From positions 17,955 to 27,966 of the forward strand of contig JAGDXN010000058.1 in assembly GCA_023256455.1 (NCBI GenBank): 10,012 nt of DNA, given 5' to 3'. The notes below the pieces were generated by a model. It searched no databases, had not been told where the DNA came from, and worked only from the letters and a program-made list of their open reading frames with translations. Every line of letters starts with the position of its first letter. Positions within the stretch are counted from its first letter, which is position 1. The translations under genes and the position numbers were made by a program. Positions 6,945 through 10,012 of the stretch are shown piece by piece. The stretch is from Cuniculiplasma sp. Its GTDB lineage: Archaea > Thermoplasmatota > Thermoplasmata > Thermoplasmatales > Thermoplasmataceae.

Positions 6945-7471
6945 AGATTACTGTTAGTGGCCACATAGGAAGTGGAAAAACAACAGTAGCAAAATTTTTA
7001 GGCGAAATGACCGGGTATCAGGTCTATTCCGGTGGATATTTTTTTAGAAAGATGGCATCCCAGATGGGCATGACCATTGAACAGTTCAATAAATATGCGG
7101 AAACAGACAGCACCATGGATTTTAAGCTAAACAGGATGATCGAAGATTTTATCAGATCCAATGACAATATTATTGTGGAATCCAGATTATGCGGCTGGAT
7201 TGCCTATTCTGCCAAAATACCTGCCTTTAAGGTTTTTCTTGACGCACCACTGAGCGTGAGGATCAAAAGGGTAGGTGCAAGGGAAAACCTCAAAGAACTG
7301 GAAGAAAAGGTAAGGATGAGGGAAGATTCAGAAAATTTTAGATTCAAGGAATACTTCAATTTCGATATGGATGATAGGAGTATATATGATGCAGTAATAG
7401 ATACCACTGAAGGTGGAGCAGAATATGTTGCAAAAAAAATCTACAGCCTTGCCTTTCCCGATGGAAGATGA
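6941..7471 (+). CDS. cmk: Cytidylate (CMP) kinase, archaeal type
   Basis: This 176-residue P-loop kinase phosphorylates CMP (and dCMP in the family) with ATP to feed the pyrimidine nucleotide pool. The Walker A motif GHIGSGKTT is at residues 7-15. YQVYSGGYFFRKMA (26-39) matches the archaeal CMP-binding start of the second helix, and IIVESRLCGW (77-86) is the archaeal Cmk block that contains the acidic residue near the nucleotide. The lid region is rich in arginine (R107, R110, R114, R125, R127), followed by YFNFDMDDRSIYD (138-150). The start overlaps the DUF106 stop by ATGA and the end overlaps cbf5 by 47 bases. In many archaea eL34 precedes and eL14 follows cmk; both are absent here. The codons for Tyr-Phe-Phe create a T7 run at 7039-7045. 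Confidence 0.94.
   Translation: MKITVSGHIGSGKTTVAKFLGEMTGYQVYSGGYFFRKMASQMGMTIEQFNKYAETDSTMDFKLNRMIEDFIRSNDNIIVESRLCGWIAYSAKIPAFKVFLDAPLSVRIKRVGARENLKELEEKVRMREDSENFRFKEYFNFDMDDRSIYDAVIDTTEGGAEYVAKKIYSLAFPDGR
7412..7418 (+). promoter_or_regulatory. Ribosome binding site that decides the cbf5 start
   Basis: GGTGGAG ends six bases before ATG 7425, inside the cmk coding sequence. It overlaps the alternative GTG at 7413. The next ATG at 7461, which would give a start closer to the conserved domain, is preceded by a pyrimidine-rich stretch with no such site. Confidence 0.65.
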
Positions 7472-8522
7472 AGGATGTTTTATATGTATTGATAAGCCCA
7501 AGGGGCCTACAAGCCATCAGGTAGATTACTGGGTCAGGCAGATAACAGGCGTAGATAAGGTAGGCCATGTGGGTACTCTTGATCCGCAGGCAACAGGCCT
7601 CCTTGTAATGGCCATGGGGAGGGCCGTAAAGCTTGTGGAGATTGCACACGAACAGCCAAAGGAATATATTGGTTCAATGAAGCTCCACGGAGATGTGGAT
7701 GAAGGAAGTATAAGGGAAGCATTTAATATCTTCAAGGGTTCAATTTACCAGCTTCCGCCTTTAAAAAGTGCTGTGGCCAGAAGGGTCAGGGAGAAACAAA
7801 TATATGAACTTGAAATACTGGAAATTGAAGGAAGGGATATTCTCTTCAGGGTAAGATGTGAATCCGGAACATATGTTAGGACGCTATGCCTTGATATTGG
7901 TTATTATCTGGGCACAAAGGCAAATATGACAGACCTGAGAAGAATCAGCACAGTTCCATTCAAAGAAAAGGATGCGATCACCCTTCAGCAGTTAAGCGAC
8001 TATGTGGCCCTTGCCAATGAGGGGAAGGACAGGATGCTCCGTTCCATAATATTTTCACCATCCTATCTTCTCTCTCCCTATGCAAAGATAATTGTGAAGG
8101 AATCTGCCATAGGGACAATTTCCCACGGATCTGATCTTTATCCTGGAGGTTTGAGGGCAATTATAGGTGAACCACTGGCAGGGGACAGGGTAGGTGTTTT
8201 TTCTGAAAGCGGAAAGCTTGTGGGTACAGGAAAGATGTTAATATCTTACAACCAGATCATGGACACAAAGATCCTGGACTTTGACAGGGTTTTTGTGGAT
8301 CCTGAACCTTCAAAGATAGGGAAAATTCAGGAAAGGGATAAACCCAGGGAAAAGGAGAAACCCAGAGAAGTGAGGACATTTGGTCAGAAGGAAAGGAAAT
8401 CCAATGATTATGGAAGTTCCAGACATGAGGAAAGAAAAAGGGAAAATTATAAAAAATCAGCAAACAGATCTCAGGGAAATTCCCGCAAAGATTGGGCCAG
8501 GAACAGGCAGGGAAGGAGATAA
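7425..8522 (+). CDS. cbf5: tRNA/rRNA pseudouridine synthase Cbf5 (H/ACA RNP catalytic subunit)
   Basis: With ATG 7425 this is a 365-residue protein. Archaeal Cbf5 makes pseudouridine in rRNA within guide-RNA H/ACA particles and also acts on tRNA U55. The TruB-type catalytic domain spans about residues 16-195, with IDKPKGPTSHQV, then GHVGTLDPQATG (47-58; catalytic Asp53), PPLKSAVARRVR (111-122), the FRVRCESGTYVRTLC block (141-155) and MTDLRRI (168-174). A PUA domain follows at about 218-294, including HGSDLYPGGLRAI. Residues about 295-365 form a very basic, low-complexity tail that a typical archaeal Cbf5 lacks. The start is chosen by GGTGGAG at 7412-7418. GTG 7413 lies inside that site and ATG 7461 has none. 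The 47-base overlap with cmk contains an A8 run. Confidence 0.95.
   Translation: MLQKKSTALPFPMEDEGCFICIDKPKGPTSHQVDYWVRQITGVDKVGHVGTLDPQATGLLVMAMGRAVKLVEIAHEQPKEYIGSMKLHGDVDEGSIREAFNIFKGSIYQLPPLKSAVARRVREKQIYELEILEIEGRDILFRVRCESGTYVRTLCLDIGYYLGTKANMTDLRRISTVPFKEKDAITLQQLSDYVALANEGKDRMLRSIIFSPSYLLSPYAKIIVKESAIGTISHGSDLYPGGLRAIIGEPLAGDRVGVFSESGKLVGTGKMLISYNQIMDTKILDFDRVFVDPEPSKIGKIQERDKPREKEKPREVRTFGQKERKSNDYGSSRHEERKRENYKKSANRSQGNSRKDWARNRQGRR
8447..8454 (+). promoter_or_regulatory. Possible internal TATA element for the Nop5-like gene
   Basis: TTATAAAA sits in an A-rich stretch within the basic tail of cbf5, about 75 bases before the ATG at 8527. A start of transcription 25 or so bases downstream would leave a leader of roughly 50 bases that contains the strong GGAAGGAG site. 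The surrounding sequence is AT-rich because of Lys and Asn codons, so a chance match is likely. The purine-rich sequence upstream (GGGAAAA) is only a loose fit to a BRE. Confidence 0.2.
8511..8518 (+). promoter_or_regulatory. Ribosome binding site that decides the Nop5-like start
   Basis: GGAAGGAG overlaps the last codons of cbf5 and ends eight bases before ATG 8527. It is one of the strongest sites in the window. It argues that the protein begins at 8527 rather than at upstream in-frame starts, such as the one at 8380, which would lie inside cbf5. Confidence 0.7.
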
Positions 8523-8526
8523 TTCA

Positions 8527-9318
8527 ATGGTTGCATATAGAAAATGGTATGGAAGGAATATGGACGGGAGATTGGAATATTATGAAGGTCTGGAAGGAGA
8601 TACGTCAGAAATATTCAGGAGACTTTCAGAGAATGTGGAAATAGAAACAACGGGGGAAAAGCCCCAGCATATTCCTGATCTACGGAAGGCCATGATTGAA
8701 TATGGACGAATTCAGCTCAAAAAATCTCTTGGGGAAGACTGGACACTGGTGAAGATGATCAATGTATATTTCTCCATGGATGAAATAATCAATACTCTTT
8801 ATGAAAAATCCCTTGCCCTTTCACTCCTGTTAGGCAATCATAGCGACAAGTCAGTATTTTTTCACCAGATGGTTGAAAGCGGAAACCCGGGCATGGAAAC
8901 TATTGGCAGGATGGGTATGGAAATGATCCAGGAGAAGGATCGTCTCTGGAATGAAATCGAAAGAAGAACACAGGAGATACTTCCGGGATCATGCCATCTT
9001 GCAGGTACCACAACGGTTTGTGAACTTCTGGCCCATTTCGGAAGCCTTGAGAGGCTTGCCATGGCAAGATCCTCATCCATTCAGATGGCCGGTGCAGAGA
9101 GATCGCTTTTCATAAGCAAAACAAAGGGAGTCAGGAATCCAAAGTATGGATTAATATATAAGAGCAAGATGGTTGCCTCTGCTCCTCCTGCAAAAAGGGG
9201 AAAGGTTGCAAGAAAACTTGCGGGAAAACTCTCCATATGTATAAGATCGGATTATTTTAGAAACCCGTTAAAGGAAGAAGTAATTGATAAAATGATACAG
9301 TCCATATCTCAGAGTTGA
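8527..9318 (+). CDS. Short Nop5/Nop56-like NOP-domain protein (box C/D RNP type)
   Basis: This 263-residue protein ends in a clear NOP domain (about 155-245): [20 protein letters not shown] (156-175), [14 protein letters not shown] (182-195, matching the family Gly-Ala-Glu-Lys core), PKYGLIYKS (205-213) and [15 protein letters not shown] (223-237). This domain recognises the L7Ae-bound kink-turn of box C/D guide RNAs in Nop5/Nop56/Nop58 and of U4 RNA in Prp31. Before it, residues about 48-153 form the helical, coiled-coil-like segment. Only about 45 residues precede that, whereas full archaeal Nop5 proteins (roughly 370-410 residues) carry a fibrillarin-binding domain of over 100 residues there. 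It is the last gene of the operon, five bases after cbf5, and its stop overlaps purF tail-to-tail. It could be the lineage's only Nop5 in a reduced form or a Prp31-like paralogue; the window cannot tell these apart. Confidence 0.88.
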   Translation: MVAYRKWYGRNMDGRLEYYEGLEGDTSEIFRRLSENVEIETTGEKPQHIPDLRKAMIEYGRIQLKKSLGEDWTLVKMINVYFSMDEIINTLYEKSLALSLLLGNHSDKSVFFHQMVESGNPGMETIGRMGMEMIQEKDRLWNEIERRTQEILPGSCHLAGTTTVCELLAHFGSLERLAMARSSSIQMAGAERSLFISKTKGVRNPKYGLIYKSKMVASAPPAKRGKVARKLAGKLSICIRSDYFRNPLKEEVIDKMIQSISQS

Positions 9319-10012
9319 TCGAGAGTTGTCTGCTTTTCTTCCATTTCTCCCTCGACCCTGAGGGGATATCTCCCTGTAAGGCACCCAAGACACAGTTCCA
9401 TATCTCCCATGCCTATGCTTTTCTTAAGACCCTCAATGGAAAGATATGCCACAGAATCTGCACCAATAGATTCTGCAACCTCCTTTTCATTCTTATTCAG
9501 GGCAATGAACTGATCCCTTGTTTTCATATCAATTCCAAAGTAACAGGGTGCAACAATTGGAGGAGATCCTATTCTGACATGAATTTCCTTTGCGCCAGCA
9601 TTTCTGAGTATGGATATTATCCTTTTCATTGTTGTTCCTCTTACTATGCTGTCATCCACCAGCACTATTCTTTTTCCATCCACAACGCTTCTTATGGGGT
9701 TCAGTTTTATCTTTACGGCAACATCTCTGTTAGTTTCTCCAGGAATTATGAAGGTCCTTTCTGAATACCTGTTCTTGAAAAGCCCCTCGCTGTATTGAAT
9801 ACCTGTTGCCACGGAATATCCCAGGGCCTGTGTCCTGCCAGAATCTGGTACGGGTATTACAATATCGGCCTCCACAGGAGATTCTGCTGCAAGTTCCATT
9901 CCCATCCTCAGCCTTGTGTCGTATACCTCCTTTCTATCTATTATGCTGTCTGGTCTGGCAAAGTATACCCATTCAAACATGCAGTGGGCCAGTCTGGTGG
10001 CGGGATTCCTGA
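9309..10012 (-). CDS. purF: Amidophosphoribosyltransferase PurF, C-terminal part
   Basis: The frame runs off the right edge, so only 233 C-terminal residues are present. PurF makes phosphoribosylamine from PRPP and glutamine, the first committed step of purine synthesis. The glutaminase N-terminus lies outside. The phosphoribosyltransferase domain shows [14 protein letters not shown] near the edge, [15 protein letters not shown] (fragment residues 52-66) and the PRPP-binding loop [10 protein letters not shown] (118-127; bases 9630-9659). Cysteines at fragment positions 10 (before Met-Phe-Glu), 156 (APCYFGID) and 207/210 (CLGC) match the four iron-sulfur ligands of the Bacillus subtilis-type enzyme, which suggests a [4Fe-4S] form. 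It is convergent with the Nop5-like gene, with a 10-base overlap of coding ends. Its promoter is not in the window. A Met codon at 9978-9980 is internal and is not the start. Confidence 0.95.
   Translation of the reverse strand, partial: RNPATRLAHCMFEWVYFARPDSIIDRKEVYDTRLRMGMELAAESPVEADIVIPVPDSGRTQALGYSVATGIQYSEGLFKNRYSERTFIIPGETNRDVAVKIKLNPIRSVVDGKRIVLVDDSIVRGTTMKRIISILRNAGAKEIHVRIGSPPIVAPCYFGIDMKTRDQFIALNKNEKEVAESIGADSVAYLSIEGLKKSIGMGDMELCLGCLTGRYPLRVEGEMEEKQTTLDQL
9326..9348 (+). terminator. Possible T-rich terminator of the ribosomal/cbf5/nop5 operon
   Basis: Directly after the Nop5-like stop, the + strand is pyrimidine-rich with short T runs (TTGTCTGCTTTTCTTCC and on to TTTCT). Archaeal RNA polymerase commonly stops in T-rich tracts without a hairpin. 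The tract is also the coding end of purF on the other strand (its Glu/Lys-rich tail), so its composition may simply reflect those codons. A matching, weaker T-rich stretch for purF lies on the - strand at about 9271-9294, inside the Nop5-like gene. Confidence 0.3.

Noticed and set aside
7039..7045. T7 run that might terminate transcription inside cmk
   Set aside because: It encodes Tyr-Phe-Phe in the conserved second helix region of Cmk, is a single run, and intact cbf5 and nop5-like genes follow closely without another clear promoter.
9315..9764. Open frame of 149 codons on the + strand opposite purF
   Set aside because: Its translation is an unlike-protein mix rich in Phe, Cys and Ser, produced by reading purF codons backwards; purF itself is unmistakable.
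1..10012. Defence, phage, transposon or CRISPR-like system
   Set aside because: Every stretch is filled by recognisable core genes in conserved order, with no terminal repeats, spacer arrays, integrase or transposase frames, and no abrupt change in base or codon use.

Overview
This window is the distal half of an archaeal spc-type ribosomal-protein operon. It continues directly into a protein-export, nucleotide-kinase and rRNA-modification gene string, and a convergent purine gene begins the next unit. The marks of an archaeon are eukaryote/archaea-only proteins (eL32, eL19), the L7-like long form of uL30, an archaeal-type SecY and adenylate kinase, a DUF106/EMC3-like membrane protein, Cbf5 and a NOP-domain protein. 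The gene order, the absence of eL34 and eL14 from their usual archaeal slots, strong GGAG-type ribosome binding sites and heavy AGG/AGA and ATA codon use together suggest the Thermoplasmata, probably a member of or close to the Thermoplasmatales. That placement is an inference from gene content; no search was run.

Layout on the + strand: the tail of uS14 (1-98), uS8 (108-497), uL6 (507-1049), eL32 (1049-1456), eL19 (1458-1913), uL18 (1910-2395), uS5 (2397-3059), uL30 (3043-3540), uL15 (3521-3964), secY (3939-5708), adkA (5710-6258), DUF106/EMC3-like (6255-6944), cmk (6941-7471), cbf5 (7425-8522) and a short Nop5-like gene (8527-9318). Spacers are never longer than 9 bases and many neighbours overlap by 1 to 47 bases, so the set reads as one co-transcribed, translationally coupled unit. 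On the - strand, purF (9309-10012) runs in from beyond the right edge and meets the operon tail-to-tail with a 10-base overlap. No stretch over 300 bases lacks a gene. I saw no tRNA or rRNA gene, CRISPR array, insertion sequence or phage gene.

The genes work together as a growth module. They supply small- and large-subunit ribosomal proteins, the Sec translocon channel and a second membrane-insertion factor for the proteins those ribosomes make. Two small P-loop kinases (AMP and CMP) supply nucleotides, and two guide-RNA RNP proteins cover H/ACA pseudouridylation (Cbf5) and box C/D-type RNP assembly (Nop5-like).

I do not see a new defence or mobile system; this is core-genome sequence. The points worth a second look are: a SecY with about 69 extra N-terminal residues that look like two added membrane helices, plus two enlarged external loops; a Nop5-like protein without a full-size fibrillarin-binding N-terminal domain, placed after cbf5 rather than beside a fibrillarin gene; a roughly 70-residue arginine/lysine-rich tail on Cbf5; a 47-base cmk/cbf5 overlap containing an A8 run; a perfect 9-bp hairpin inside eL32; and the spacer-less convergent junction with purF.
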